Assembly: GCA_905236585.1 (NCBI GenBank)
Contig: CAJOQZ010000084.1
Location: 1 to 12,909 of the forward strand
Reading direction: 5' to 3'
DNA length: 12,909 nucleotides
From: an uncultured Lachnospiraceae bacterium
GTDB taxonomy: Bacteria; Bacillota; Clostridia; Lachnospirales; Lachnospiraceae
The position numbers and the translations under genes are program-made. This document shows positions 12,608-12,909 of the stretch, one piece after another. A model generated the notes under the pieces. The model made no database searches and had not been told where the DNA came from. It saw only the letters and a program-made list of their open reading frames with translations. Each line of letters opens with the position of its first letter. Position 1 is the first letter of the stretch.

Positions 12608-12909
12608 ATGCAAAAGAAGAACGAAAAAAGAAGCATACGAAATATGAAAAGGAGAAGCCTTGCGCTGCTATTGGCAGTACTGATGATGCTGACGACGATG
12701 CAGTTCGACAGCCAGATACTGACCGCGACGGCGACGGAGGAGACGGAGATCGATCCCGCAGCCGCCGAGGGCACAACCGAACCGGAAACCACCGCCACGG
12801 ATAACGCGGCGGAAGTTGGCGCGTCCGAAAACGGTGAGAATGAAATTACCTATTATAATGAAGAAAACGCAGCCGGAGAAGAAGATGCGGCATCTGCCGG
12901 AGCAGCAGA
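12608..12909 (+). CDS. secreted/surface protein, N-terminal part (runs off right edge)
   Basis: ATG 12608 follows GGAGGG (12594-12599) with ideal spacing, and the frame stays open to the window end, giving 100 residues. The start is strongly basic (MQKKNEKRSIRNMKRR), followed by a hydrophobic core SLALLLAVLMMLTTM and a likely signal-peptidase site near TATA (about residue 40), so the protein is exported by Sec. A second Met at residue 13 could be an alternative start. After the signal the chain is low-complexity, rich in Glu, Thr and Ala (acidic stalk-like), which is usual in large clostridial surface proteins before their folded domains. No functional domain is visible yet; cell-wall anchoring or an enzyme domain would lie outside the window. 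Confidence 0.85.
   Translation, partial: MQKKNEKRSIRNMKRRSLALLLAVLMMLTTMQFDSQILTATATEETEIDPAAAEGTTEPETTATDNAAEVGASENGENEITYYNEENAAGEEDAASAGAA

Overview
The window looks like chromosomal DNA from a Gram-positive anaerobe of the Clostridia, most likely a Lachnospiraceae relative. The grounds are strong AGGAGG-type ribosome binding sites, TTGACA/TATAAT-type promoters, moderately high GC in the core genes with AT-rich accessory patches, and the gene families present: MetRS with a fused C-terminal tRNA-binding domain, metG/tatD/rsmA in one neighbourhood, a stand-alone MsmK/UgpC-type ATPase next to a PucR/CdaR-type regulator, and an archaeal-type AAA ATPase. This placement is judged from protein character only; no search was run. 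All called genes lie on the + strand.

Layout. Positions 1-1200 hold the C-terminal part of an HExxH metallopeptidase-like protein, a small zinc-ribbon protein, and a possible 49-residue ORF whose stop overlaps the metG start. Positions 1201-3213 are metG. Positions 3214-4767 form an accessory patch. It contains a frameshifted small membrane-protein gene bracketed by a 43-bp direct repeat of the metG 3' end, a RelB/DinJ-PIN toxin-antitoxin operon with a palindromic operator, and a 33-bp-period repeat array with no gene attached. Positions 4768-6862 are tatD, a 53-residue small protein gene and rsmA, probably one transcript from a promoter at 4651-4679. Positions 6986-8680 encode a TPR-plus-GGDEF protein with a degenerate GGAEF motif. 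Positions 8780-11053 carry the sugar-ABC ATPase with its own promoter, probable terminator hairpins, and a PucR/CdaR-type regulator. Positions 11054-12385 carry two repeat arrays leading into an archaeal-type AAA ATPase. The last 520 bases hold an AT-rich intergenic region with a 14-bp palindrome and the 5' end of a secreted protein gene.

How the genes relate. MetG, TatD and RsmA are housekeeping translation and nucleic-acid functions that cluster in many Firmicutes. The ABC ATPase probably energises several carbohydrate importers, and the adjacent PucR/CdaR-type regulator may respond to the same nutrition. The toxin-antitoxin pair, the metG-tail duplication and the repeat-preceded ATPase look like accessory insertions between core genes.

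Most unusual signals: (i) nine TATAACA-type heptamers spaced 10 or 19 bp apart, mostly in the predicted 5' leader of the AAA ATPase, with a second CCGAAAAA array just upstream; (ii) an orphan array of three 33-bp units in front of tatD; (iii) the duplicated metG tail, which resembles the att scar of a lost element; (iv) low-complexity insertions in MetG, TatD and RsmA alike.
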